Below the pieces are notes generated by a model, which was not told the origin of the DNA, did no database searches, and was given only the letters and a program-made list of their open reading frames with translations. From Cylindrotheca closterium (lineage: Eukaryota > Bacillariophyta > Bacillariophyceae > Bacillariales > Bacillariaceae), in assembly GCA_933822405.4 (NCBI GenBank), contig CAKOGP040001883.1, positions 1 to 14,888 of the forward strand: DNA of 14,888 bases. The letters run 5' to 3'. Below are positions 1-9,016 of this stretch, piece by piece. The number at the start of each line of letters is the position of its first letter. Position 1 is the stretch's first letter. The translations under genes and the position numbers were made by a program.

Positions 1-338
1 ACTAACAATCTATATGTGCTCTAGATTTTCCTTTGAAAATGCTTCCGTGCCATGAATTTCTAAATAAAAATATATATCACAGTCGAAAACGCGATTTGTG
101 TAGCTAAGCTGCGATTCTATTGGTTGGCTACAAAAACAAAATACAATGAATTTCACGAAACCGGAACAAGCATCTCATTGCACTTGTACTTCTCCCAGCC
201 TACGACCAAAGTCTATACTCATATATATTTTACCATCATTGAGCTCCGTGCCACCGTGACTGGGTAAAGTCACGGCGGCTGGAGAGCACTCTTAGCATGT
301 TGTCGGATGAAGCTGAATTCCTTACCCAATCCATGTGA
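1..338. other. AT-rich stretch without a gene
   Basis: I see no supported gene here. The one structure is a perfect 8-bp stem, CCGTGACT (254-261) with AGTCACGG (268-275), closed by a 6-nt loop. It lengthens by three pairs (250-252 with 277-279) across one mismatch. Its role is unknown. Confidence 0.5.
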
Positions 339-1103
339 GTGCTATTCAATCGCTCGCACCCAGGAAAACCCCATTTCAAAGCGCTCATTCTTGTTAGATA
401 TACTCATAGACGACAAATATGTATTGAAATAAAGGAGTGTGACGAAATTCTGTCCACACCACTACCAAATGGCTTTTGGAGAAAACTTACATGGTTTTCG
501 TCTCACATCCGTAGGCATAAAATGGTCAATACTGGTAGGAGAGATCATGAACTTGATCGAGTGTCTCCGTCTGATTACTGCGGTGCTTTCTGGTACATGT
601 TACATATGAAACATGAACCATCTTGGCATTGTGAGCACACGTTTGGGTACGATTCCAAAACATGCATTGATTCAACTTACGTTTATGGGCATAAAATGGT
701 CAATAATGATGGGAGAGATCATGAAATCGGTCTAGCGCCTCCATTGATACGATCCTTGGATCGCTGTGGGAAAGAATTAGGAAGGTTTCTCCTTGTTGGC
801 ATGGAATGCTTGTCTTTGTCCGATTCCAAAACATCACCCAACAAATCAACTTACATTTATGGACACAAAATGGTCAATAATGGTGGGAGAGATCATGAAA
901 TTGGAATAGCGCCTCCGTTGATACCACCCTCCGATCGCTGTGTGAAAGAATTAGGAAAGTGTCTCCTTGTTGGCATGGTATACACGTCTTTGTCCATTCC
1001 ACGACACCATCCAAAGAATCAATTCACCTTTTCAGATTACTGCATGTTTCATCTGGTCAAAATATTTCAAAAAACCGTAGTATCCTGTATTCATAGTGAA
1101 TAA
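339..1103 (+). CDS. hypothetical repeat protein, three 58-residue tandem repeats
   Basis: An open frame of about 254 codons that I do not recognise. Its centre is three tandem units of exactly 174 bp starting near 513, 687 and 861. Each unit opens with GHKMVN, followed by RDHE, then APPLI, a DRC motif and KELG..LLVG. Units 2 and 3 are close; unit 1 keeps only the first third well. Early differences between units 2 and 3 are mostly silent third-position changes, which points to past selection on this frame. The start is unclear: 339 is a GTG, and the first in-frame ATG is only at about 522, inside the first repeat, so the frame may be a fragment or an exon of a larger gene. I see no signal peptide or membrane segment. 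It could also be a non-coding satellite that happens to stay open. Confidence 0.4.
   Translation: MLFNRSHPGKPHFKALILVRYTHRRQICIEIKECDEILSTPLPNGFWRKLTWFSSHIRRHKMVNTGRRDHELDRVSPSDYCGAFWYMLHMKHEPSWHCEHTFGYDSKTCIDSTYVYGHKMVNNDGRDHEIGLAPPLIRSLDRCGKELGRFLLVGMECLSLSDSKTSPNKSTYIYGHKMVNNGGRDHEIGIAPPLIPPSDRCVKELGKCLLVGMVYTSLSIPRHHPKNQFTFSDYCMFHLVKIFQKTVVSCIHSE
513..1034 (+). repeat. 174-bp tandem repeat, three copies
   Basis: The units are roughly 513-686, 687-860 and 861-1034. The shared start is GGCATAAAATGGTCAAT at 514 and 688, with the variant GACACAAAATGGTCAAT at 862. Units 2 and 3 align without gaps. The period is a multiple of three and keeps one reading frame. Confidence 0.85.
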
Positions 1104-1750
1104 GAGGAGGGCTTGGCGTATTGTTGAGTAACACGGTTGGTGTGTCTTGAGTGGTCATTTCAAAGGTCAAAGAGGCTAATCCGTCCGTATCACTGCATTT
1201 GAACAAGATAGATACAGTTATGATAAAGCTAATCTCAGCTTTGCAACCATTTTCTTGGTGTGGGTGATGCCTTCGTTGGCCCCAAGGCTCCCTATCGTGG
1301 TGGAAGCAAAAAATGGATGCGACCGAAGAATTCTTGTCAACGTGGTATGGTCGGACCAATAGCAGACGATTATTCAGAAAAGGGGGTCAGTACAACCCCG
1401 GTAGCTTGCACATGGTACGATCTATCTTTCGGGAGGGTTCCGAAAGTTGGGGAAAAGAGAGGCAGTTTCTATGGTGCCTGCGGCGCCAAGTTTCGCAAAA
1501 TTTGCGAAACCTCGCGCTACGTGCGACACCTGGAATTTTTTCAAGTTTCATTGCAAGTTGAAAGAAAAATGTATGGAGAAATGGTGAAAAGTACACTTTA
1601 TTTTTTTATTTAAACTATACCATACCGCGATAATAATAAGATCTGATCAAAGACTACATTGCACCATTCCTTGTTTGGGTTATTAGGAATTTATCAAACG
1701 TTTTCTCCGAAAAAAAAAGAAGTAACAATGGCACCATATCATCAATATGC
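1104..1750. other. no convincing gene; contains a palindrome
   Basis: Short frames exist on both strands (for example plus 1260-1613) but overlap each other and show no recognisable domain. A strong palindrome lies at 1490-1510: a 10-bp inverted repeat, GTTTCGCAAA (1490-1499) with TTTGCGAAAC (1501-1510), around a 1-nt spacer, just after GGCGCC (1482-1487). An A-rich run is at about 1709-1721. The decayed minus-strand gene ends at 1751. Confidence 0.45.
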
Positions 1751-3350
1751 CTATACTACCTCATCGGACCCATATGTCTCCATTTCGTCTTCATCAAAGT
1801 CCTGGAGGAGTACTACATATGACTCCTCTACAAATCCTACATCTCTCTCGATGGTGAGTTGGATTTCCTGTCGCTCCAAGACACTCCAATTGAGATTAAC
1901 CTTGTCATATCTGTTTTGATAATCCGCACACACCTCTTCATTCGTGCTCTTGCATCGAGCAGTGCATCTCTTGTAGTCTTGATGTAATCTCTCCACCCAA
2001 TCTGTGATCACTGAACACATGACGTTTTGGCTTCGCCATAGAAATTCCTAATCGTTCTGTTGATCTGTCTACCAAAGGAATTACCTCCTTCATTTTTAGC
2101 AAGATGGAGGCCTTCATTTTGGGATCATTGGGTATCCATTTTTGGGTTTGGACCAGAGAAAACATGTGAGAAAGAAGACAAAAGTGAAGCTTGTAGGATT
2201 CATAAACCTCTTTGATTTCTGCTGCGTGTCCATTACCTTCCACTAGAAGCACTTTCTTGATTTCATCAAAGATTTCTTCAACACGATCCTCAAACATAAG
2301 ACATGCAACGCCATTGAAATCGCCACCATGGCTATGCCCACGATCAACACCGTGCTTTTTCAGAACTTGATCAATAAATTTACGGATCTTTTGTGTGGAT
2401 ATTTTTCTCTTGTCTTCCTCCTGCTTTAGAGCGGTTTGTTTTGCTTTGGTAGCTGTCTTTTGTGCAGCACAGCCCTTGTCTAGCTCTTTGATGTTCTTCA
2501 AGATACTGGCTTGATCCTCCTTCGATCGTTTTATCCAGTGTCCAAACAATGGCCTTTGGTCTTTGGGGTTGAGAAATTGGCCTGTGTTCCCAACTTGTTT
2601 TGCCTTCATTTCAGTGTAGCTTTCAGTCTGGATCTCCAGCTGCAAAAGAGGCAAATCGCTGTCGACTTTGAATGACGCGAGCTCTTGTTCTCGTATTTTG
2701 AGTTCAGTCAGTGCATCATAATATTCTGCTCTAGCCACTTTCTCTGACTCAGGAATGTCTTGCTCATGCCTTACGTCAACATAGTTCATGAAGGACTTAA
2801 AACCATCATTGAACAGTCCAATCATGACGTGAAGACATGGTATGATAATCTCCCATGGCTCAAATACCGTGAATAGCGGAGGTCTTTTGCACCCCTTCCG
2901 GTTTGCCGCAATATCCTTTTGTCTAACCTTTCCGGAAGCAACGTCTTCCCTAAGCCCAGCCACAATTGCAAGTGTCATTCTACTGCCTTTGTCATGTTCA
3001 AAATGTTGAAAGTCTTTCTTTGGGCAGTCACAGAGATAGCAATGATGGGGTGACATGCCTTCCTTTCCAAGAATTGTGTTGACAAATGCCAAGTCTCCAG
3101 TTTGTAACAGCATAATCTGAAAGGTTGGCTCATTGTGGTCTATCATTTGTTCAAGAGGAACGAAAGTTACCTCCGATTTCTCACCAGTGATGTCATCAGT
3201 GACAGGATGCTGTGCTGGAATCATGAGGGCAGAATTCTTCAATCTCTCTAACGACTCATTCAGTGGTCCAATGATGGTATTTTTCAAGATGTCGTAACTA
3301 TCCTTATTGGCTTTTACCAGCCCAACCTTTTCAACCACCGATCTCACCAC
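1751..3350 (-). pseudogene. transposase-like protein, C-terminal part (broken)
   Basis: Downstream part of a decayed minus-strand gene. The main open frame runs 3350 to 1938 (about 470 codons), and a second frame finishes it to a TAG at 1751. It carries a cysteine-rich block, GKEGMSPHHCYLCDC, then FEPWEIIIPCLHV, a long charged region that looks coiled-coil (EYYDALTELKIREQELASF and a Lys/Glu-rich tract), GGDFNGVACLMFEDRVEEIF, and near the end WVERLHQDYKRC. This layout recalls large repetitive transposase-like proteins of diatoms and cnidarians whose family I cannot name with certainty. A frame change is needed near 2006-2020, where KPKRHVFSDH gives way to the WVERLHQ frame. The 5' edge is also shifted: IKIILFKDDGKVVRS upstream of 3350 is in frame, with no start codon there, so 3350 is not a true start. 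Confidence 0.6.
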
Positions 3351-3891
3351 TTTGCCGTCATCCTTGAAGAGAATGATTTTGATAGCAGCTGAAAAAACCC
3401 AAGCTTGTCAGATGCAAGATCCTTTGTCCAATTGTGTTGGAAGTAATTCTTTACAATTTGATCGGCATTACGATACCAATATGGTATCTGCTCGTTTGCT
3501 ACGGTTGCGATTCCATGGGTAGCTCTAACGTAATGGTCGGTGATTGCTTTTACGTCTTTCTCGGTTGCAAACACACTGATGCCGAGGTGGTCGTACAGGT
3601 AACGACCGACAGTTTGAAGGTCACTTGTTGTCATATTTGCTTCATTGACCATTGCCGCTGTTTTGTGTGGATTCATCCTTTGATGTCCTTTGATGTTGTT
3701 TTCTGCCGCAAAGTGGTCAAATTCGTCGGGATGGTGCTTTAAAATGTGAGTGAGAAGAGCTGTATATTCTCTGTCTCTTACATGTGTTTGCTCAAAATCT
3801 CAATCATTTTCTCAATCGACTGTTTGTCTCTTGCATTTCTGGCGAATGATTTTGCATTGCCGCTCACTGGGACTTGAACATAGCTTTTCCT
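3344..3891 (-). pseudogene. transposase-like protein, middle part (frameshifted)
   Basis: Middle segment of the same gene. After the in-frame TGA at 3894-3892 the upstream frame continues as RKSYVQVPVSGNAKSFARN to a TAA near 3778. The next frame is open from 3799 and reads REYTALLTHILKHHPDEFDHF, MNPHKTAAMVNEANMTTSDL and YLYDHLGISVFATEKDVKAI until 3344. So one frame change sits at about 3778-3799. A second sits near the six-base A run at 3392-3397 (T run on the coding strand), where one missing base would join this frame to IKIILFKDDGKVV. An alternative is an 83-nt intron with a GTAATG donor and a TTTTTTCAG acceptor at that place; I prefer the indel because the skipped stretch looks coding. 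Confidence 0.55.
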
Positions 3892-5066
3892 TCAAGCACA
3901 GAATGCTGAAGCTTTAGAACGAGTTTCTAGCATTGCGTTGAAGGCGGATTGAAGACCTTGCGATTCAATCCATTGGCAAGCAATCCTTTCCATTTCTTCA
4001 TTTGTTGGCTGAAGACCTCCTTGCAATTCTAGCTCTTTGCCAAATACCCTTTCACGTTCTTTGCCTGTTAGCTGAGATGATGTTGGTGGCGAAGCTTCAT
4101 CATCTGATGAGACAACGTTCTCAAAATTGAAGATATTGTGCTCCTCCTGCTCAGTAGGTGTCACAAGAGGAAGACCGCCTTGAGTACTACTTTCACATGA
4201 ATTTCCATGCAAACATGGTGAGCAGTTTTGAAAACTGCAGTTCATTGACTCGTCTGTTGTTGGGGTGATATGGTGGGCACCATCGCTGTCATCATGTTTG
4301 TTCAACTTCGCAACAACCAACTTGTCTGGTGGCAAACCAAAGGTAAAGTAGGCTCTGACATCTCTGAAAATGCCCAAAACTAGATCCTTCGCAGAATTTC
4401 CTCTTTTGACGGCTAGGCCACTTTGCCTCAAGTTTGGACTGTCTTCCTTAGATGGGGAGAAGAATTGCAGTACTTTCTTCATTGTCTTAGATGAGGAGAA
4501 GAACTGCTGTGCTTTGCTGCTGTTGCCGTCTCCTTTGTTGAAACCAGTGTCGCTGGTATGGAGATTCGATGGCTCCAATCGGTCTCCGAATGATTCATTT
4601 CCCTCACTTTGTCTTTCTGCAATTAGTAACGCTTTGACAGCTGCGTTACAGAACTTTTCCCAAGGGCTCAAAGGTGTACCACTTGTCTGAGATTCTTGAT
4701 CGACACCTAGTTTCTCTGGCGTATTGCAATTCCACCATTCGTTCTGGGTACCTGTTAGTTTCTGGCTTGGGCTGCTAACCAGATCTGCAATTAATATTTC
4801 TGATGGGACGGTCTTTGGCACGAGGTGAGACTGTGTCAACACCTGCAGAAGACAAAGCTCCGGATTGGAAGGCTCCAAAGGCACCTGCGGAGAGGGGAGA
4901 AGGGCCAGAACGGCAAGTAGGGACATTGTCAGCCATTGGAACAACGTTTGATAGTTTTGTAGTACTTCTGTTTATAAAGTCTTTGTGACGCTTCAAGATC
5001 TTCTTTTTCTGGGTTCTTAGCGCAGTCTCACTCCTTCCCCAAAGCTTATGAACATCACCCAACAAT
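3892..5066 (-). pseudogene. transposase-like protein, N-terminal half (broken)
   Basis: Continues the minus-strand gene from the small inserted element at 5067. A frame from 5065 reads LLGDVHKLWGRSETALRTQ followed by a basic stretch (KKKILKRHKDF), then changes to a second frame somewhere in 4775-4944. That frame runs to a TGA at 3892 and is Ser/Pro-rich and low in structure: PWEKFCNAAVKALL, repeated FFSSSK / FFSPSK motifs, a Cys cluster CSFQNCSPCLHGNSC, and ERIACQWIESQGL near the end. The TGA is followed in the same frame by more coding-like sequence, so it is a nonsense change and not the true end. No known domain is seen here; the link to the downstream segments rests on shared strand, spacing and frame continuity. 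Confidence 0.5.
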
Positions 5067-5689
5067 GAGGCAGTGGGAATCCCCGGATTTCTCCCCTAGT
5101 TGCGAGATTTTCCCACAGCTCAATTTTTCCCACAACTCAATTTTTCCCACAACTCGATTTTGCTTCCCACAACTAGTTGTGGGAATTCCCTCAACAGTTG
5201 TGGGAAAATTGTCATTTCTACACAGAAAACCACGTAGGATATGTACTGAGACAAATTTAAAGTTTCCAACAACTCTAATTGTAGTTGTGGGAATTTTCCC
5301 ACAACTCTAATTGTTTTATTGGGAATTATGGGAAAACTGTCCGTTCTACGCAAAACTGTCCGTTCTACACACAAAACAACGTTTGATATGTACTGACTAG
5401 AAATTAAACAACTACAAATGATGTTTCCCAAAACTCTAATTGCTTTCGTGATATTTCGCGATACATTTAAGGCAAAAATAACCGACATCTGAGCAACGGA
5501 AATTCCCACAACTAGTTGTGGGAAATTCCCACAACTAGTTGTAGAAATTTCCCACAACTATTTTTTAAGATTCCTACAACTAGTTGTGGGAATTTTTGGC
5601 AAAAAACTGTTCCCACAACTAGTTGTGGGAAATCGCGTTAAGTATTGCGGGGACAAAATAAAATGAAAAGGGGGAATTCCCACTGCCTT
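5067..5689. mobile_element. 623-bp MITE-like element inserted in the transposase-like gene
   Basis: The ends are inverted repeats: AGGCAGTGGGAAT then CCCC at 5068-5084, matched by the reverse complement of the right end (AGGCAGTGGGAATTCCCC, about 5671-5688). AAT lies directly outside both ends (5064-5066 and 5690-5692), consistent with a 3-bp target duplication. The inside has no credible gene and consists largely of copies of CCCACAACTAGTTGTGGG and half-copies. The minus-strand frame entering from the right (AQDNV) and leaving on the left (LLGDVHKLWG) joins in phase if the element and one AAT are removed. A 3-bp duplication fits the PIF/Harbinger type, but assigning a superfamily is inference. 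Confidence 0.7.
5164..5631. repeat. palindromic repeat cluster CCCACAACTAGTTGTGGG
   Basis: Full palindromes at 5164-5185, 5503-5524 and 5610-5631, near-perfect ones at about 5527-5548 and 5571-5592, and many half-sites (about 5111-5160, 5196-5204, 5283-5307, 5549-5560). The core is ACTAGT. A longer internal duplication is also present: 5203-5280 resembles 5352-5441 (both have TTCTACAC, then GATATGTACTGA, then ACTCTAATTG). A 19-bp unit is doubled at 5333 and 5352. Confidence 0.85.
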
Positions 5690-6107
5690 AATACGTTATC
5701 TTGTGCTGCCGAGCAAAGATGAATTGAAACGACCAAAAGTTCATCTTTTGAAAACTGCTGGCACTTTCTCTTTCCAAACCATTCCATGCAAAATGTTTCA
5801 CATTCATTTTTAAAAAAAAAACTTTTAGGAAATCTTTGTAGCTCTTTTGATTCCAAATCAAGTCATCCAATTCCTTGCAATGTATCTCATTCTTCAATTG
5901 ATTAACATGATGTTGTACATGGTTTGATTCTTGGTCGACGACTGTCAAGGGCAGAAGTGCCCTTGTACAACAGCGAAACTCTTGGTCTTTATCTTTTGCA
6001 AGAAGCTTGTTGACTTCCTCTTTCCCTCTTGGGTTTTCAGCAAATTCACGGAGCTCGTTTAGAAGATTTTCTTTTTTACTGGAGCAACGAGCAGATATTT
6101 GTAGCAA
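5690..6107 (-). pseudogene. transposase-like gene, 5' segment upstream of the insertion
   Basis: A minus-strand frame of about 139 codons from a TTG at 6107 gives a charged, helical sequence (KKENLLNELREFAENPRGKE, EEVNKLLAKDKDQEF, HHVNQLKNEIHCKELDDLIW). A frame change at the ten-base A run 5812-5821 leads to NECETFCMEWFGKRKCQQF and KDELLVVSIHLCSAAQDNV, which reaches the insertion at 5689. Only this second frame joins the gene beyond the element. A TAA lies just upstream of 6107, and the LTR retrotransposon begins 37 bp further on, so the true start is lost or beyond it. No domain recognised. Confidence 0.45.
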
Positions 6108-6144
6108 TAGTTAACAACATTGTGTTATTTACGACAATAGAATC

Positions 6145-6408
6145 TGTTGGAAGTCGTACAGACGACTCCCCTGAGTCAGATAGTGACGAGTCTAAACCGT
6201 CATACATCAACCATGAGAGTATGGAGAACCAGTCATGGGCAGATGTTGTTCGAAAGATGAACGATTGAATTGCAGTAGTTTAAAACTGTGTAGAGAGTTT
6301 TTGGGATGTCCGAAAGCATGAATTTGCTTTGGCCATTCGAAAACTCTTATCCCAACTAAAGCAAGTTTTATTAACGACTTTAAGGTTCATAGTATTAGGA
6401 CTACGTTA
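6145..6408 (+). repeat. 5' LTR
   Basis: Begins TGTTGGAAGTCG and shares 257 of 264 positions with the 3' copy, without gaps. The shared part ends ACTACGTTA. If the real end is AACA at 6414-6417 (making a TGTT/AACA pair), the LTR is 273 bp and the 3' copy has lost its last nine bases. Confidence 0.88.
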
Positions 6409-6481
6409 CGCCGAACAACTGAAGACTGATCGTCTCAGAGTATCGTAGGGTCTTTTATTATCTAACATAAGAGTTTTCGAA
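6336..6481 (+). promoter_or_regulatory. LTR-to-leader 15-bp foldback
   Basis: TTCGAAAACTCTTAT in the 5' LTR (6336-6350) is the exact reverse complement of ATAAGAGTTTTCGAA in the leader (6467-6481). In a transcript the two could pair across the LTR boundary. The function is unknown. Confidence 0.5.
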
Positions 6482-6537
6482 ACTGAATATATATACATTT
6501 TCTCTTTTTGAACAACATCGCCACTTTTCAACGGTAC

Positions 6538-6690
6538 ATGACCAAGGAGAGCAAGGAAGAACTTGTTCGAGACTTGAAAGAAATAGAGTCAAGGGTCAAG
6601 AAGTTGATAGTAGACCTCGACAAGGAGCGGAAACTCAAGGAGCGCAAGTCAAAGCACTGGTCGAAAATCAAGGAGCGCAGAACGACTTGA
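6538..6690 (+). pseudogene. coiled-coil N-terminal fragment of the copia polyprotein
   Basis: Fifty codons from the ATG at 6538: MTKESKEELVRDLKEIESRV and a Lys/Glu-rich tail that looks coiled-coil. It ends at a TGA at 6690 and overlaps the next frame, which is also open upstream (ALVENQGAQNDLMEE), so the two were probably one reading frame before an indel. The region repeats CAAGGAGCG three times (about 6619-6675). It may be what is left of gag or of the region before the polymerase; no gag signature is visible. The candidate leader upstream contains TATATATACATTTT (about 6488). Confidence 0.45.
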
Positions 6691-9016
6691 TGGAAGAAAG
6701 TGATGAAAGCAAAGATGATGATTTCTCGGCAGAAATGGATGTGGTTGACGATGAAACGGAAGATGAAGCTGATGCCGACGATTTGGGAGATACCGAAGAG
6801 GACGTGGCAACAGCGGACGAGACGGAGGACGGGGACCAAACAGTAGTAGTGGCAGCCAGTAATCCGGAGGACAAAGAACGAAGAGGAGGCCATCTTGACA
6901 CGAACGAAGGAGAAGACTTCGGAAGAGGAAAGAGAGAAAGAAAACCCGCTGAAAAGTATTCAGCGTTGCAAACAACAGGGATCAAGAAGATCTCTGGAAA
7001 GATAAAGGGAAAGGTGAGCAGCTTTCAGAGGAGAAAAAGAGCCGCTCACAACAAGAAAAGAAATAAGACTAGCAAAAGTTTGATCACGAAAGGATCGGCA
7101 AATAAAAAGAAGGCCAAAAGGAAAAAGATTTCCTTGGCGTTTTTGAACAAGAGGTTCGAAGATTTGGAAAAGGAAGAAAAGGTGGATTTCTTCACTTGTG
7201 CATGGGAGGAACACCAGCTCACCGGAACGACTCACCTTTTGGAGCGATCTACCACGGGACTTGCGTTTGCCCAAATGTCTGCCAAGCAGGGCATCAAGAA
7301 GTACGACAAAGAAGCAGAACTGAAGCTAATTGCCGAGTTCGCGCAGCTACTAGAGTTCCAAGTTTTCCACGGAGTTAAAGCGGACGGACCCGACGGCATC
7401 TCTTTTGAAGAAAAGAGAGGAGCCGGAGACATGATTAATCTTATTGAGGAAAAGATCAATAGAGGACATACCGATGAGAATCCCATGCTAAGAGCTAGGA
7501 GCGTTTTCAACGGTCGAGTACAGCGGGGAATCTACGCCAAGGATGAGACAGCTTCTCCTACTGTGGATCAAGATTCACTTTTCATCACCTGCATTGTTGA
7601 CGCGATCGAGGGAAGGTTCAAGGCCACCAGCGACGTCAGAGGAGCATACCTGAATGCAAAGATGAAAGATCGAGTAATCATGCGCATTTCTTCTGTGATC
7701 TTGATCCAAGCCTAAGGGAATTTGTCACCGTCGTGAAGGGCAGGAAAGTGCTGTACGTACAATTGGACAGAGCATTATATGGGTGCGTGAAAAGCTCGAT
7801 GCTATGGTATGAACTTTGCTCGGAAACTCTCATGGATATGGGCTTCAAGCTTAATCCGTACGATCTGTGCGTCGCCAACTGTGACATTGATGGAAAGCAA
7901 TGCACGATTTGCTGGTATGTGGACGACAACAAGATCAGCCATATGAAATTGGAAGTCGTAAAGGATATCATCAGGAAGATTGAAGCCAAGTTCGGCAAGA
8001 TGACGAACAAGTTCGGGGAAGAGCACGAGTTTTTGGGAATGAAGATAACATACAAAGACGGGAAGGTGGAGATCAGCATGAAGAAACACATTCAGAAGGC
8101 GATCGATATGTTTATGGATGATATCAATAGAGAGGCAACTTCGCCTGCCAAGACCTATCTTTTTGATGTGAGAGAAGCTGCAAAAGATTTAAGCAAGGAA
8201 AGGGCTGACAATTTTCACAGCGTAACAGCGTCACTCTTGTACGTCTCAAGACGATGCCGTCTAGACATTCAAACCTAGAGTAGGATGTCCAGATGAAGAC
8301 GATTCGGTCAAGCTCAAGAGCGTTTTGCAGTATTTGAAAGGATCGATAGATTTAACAAGAATCATTGGTGGAGACAACATCAGAAGAATGCAAGCATGGG
8401 TGGATGTTTTGTATGGAATCCACGACGACTGCAAAAGTCACACTGGAGGATGCATCTCTTTCGGCTGGGGGGTGATTTCGACCATGTGTAAGGCTCAACT
8501 GAAGGAGAAGTTGTGGGCGTGAGCGACTTTTTGCCGAACATGATTTGGGTGAGGATGTTTTTGGAACAGCAGGGGTTCGAACTGGAAAAGAACACTCTGT
8601 ACCAGGACAATCAGAGCGCCATGAAGATCCTTTTGAACGGTAAGAAGTCAGCCGGAAAAAGGTCGAAACACATCGACAATCGTTTTTATTTTATTAAGGA
8701 TCAATTGTTGTCCGAGGGAATCGATGTGGTGTACTGTCAGACCGCAAAGATACTGGCGGATTTCTTCACCAAACCTTTGCAAGGTAGTTTGTTTCGAAAG
8801 TTTCGCAATGTGGTTTTAGGATACAAACACATCGATTCTCTACTAGAGGATGATGAGGAAGAATCAGTCAAGGAGCATGTTGGAAGTCGTACAGACGACT
8901 CCCCTGAGTCAGATAGTGACAAGTCTAAACCATCATACATCAACCGTGAGAGTATGGAGAACCAGTCATGGGCAGATGTTGTTCGAAAGATGAACAATAG
9001 AATTGCAGTAGTTTAA
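6687..9016 (+). pseudogene. copia pol remnant: reverse transcriptase and RNase H, frameshifted
   Basis: Five plus-strand pieces of one polyprotein. 6687-7715: an acidic tract, RGKRERKPAEKYSAL (the linker that follows integrase in copia), a basic tract, then the RT start with RARSVFNGRVQRG, ETASPTVDQDS and ATSDVRGAYLNA (motif A Asp at 7632-7634). After a frame change near 7690, 7733-8278 has KVLYVQLDRALYGCV, CWYVDDNKISH (YVDD at 7916-7927) and FGKMTNKFGEEHEFLGMK. After a small deletion or shift at about 8266, 8325-8522 carries VLQYLKGSIDL and YGIHDDCKSHTGG (RNase H). After another shift near 8490, 8513-9016 has STEGE / VGVSDF, DNQSAMKILLNGKKSAGKRS (Asp at 8606-8608) and ADFFTKPLQG. The last frame runs about 45 codons into the 3' LTR. 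The RT catalytic residues seen are intact, but the frames are not. Confidence 0.85.

Noticed and set aside
3311..3480. An 83-nt intron (GTAATG to TTTTTTCAG) joining the middle and C-terminal frames
   Set aside because: It would restore phase but removes a stretch that looks coding (YRNADQIVKNYFQHNW). With other clear breaks nearby, a one-base indel in the T run is simpler. Kept as an alternative.
5120..5557. A 145-codon minus-strand open frame
   Set aside because: It is made of translated palindromic repeat copies inside the MITE-like element (recurrent GNFPQLVVG) and crosses no host coding sequence.
6029..6268. A plus-strand frame of 79 codons
   Set aside because: It joins antisense host sequence to the start of the 5' LTR; only the LTR part matches the pol C-terminus.
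6528..6985. Several minus-strand frames of about 105-121 codons
   Set aside because: They are antisense shadows of the acidic and basic tracts of the copia polyprotein, with low-complexity Ser/Phe content.
8565..8590. GGGGTTCGAACTGG, resembling a tRNA T-arm
   Set aside because: It is within the RNase H coding sequence (EQQGFELEK), and no acceptor or anticodon arm can be placed around it.
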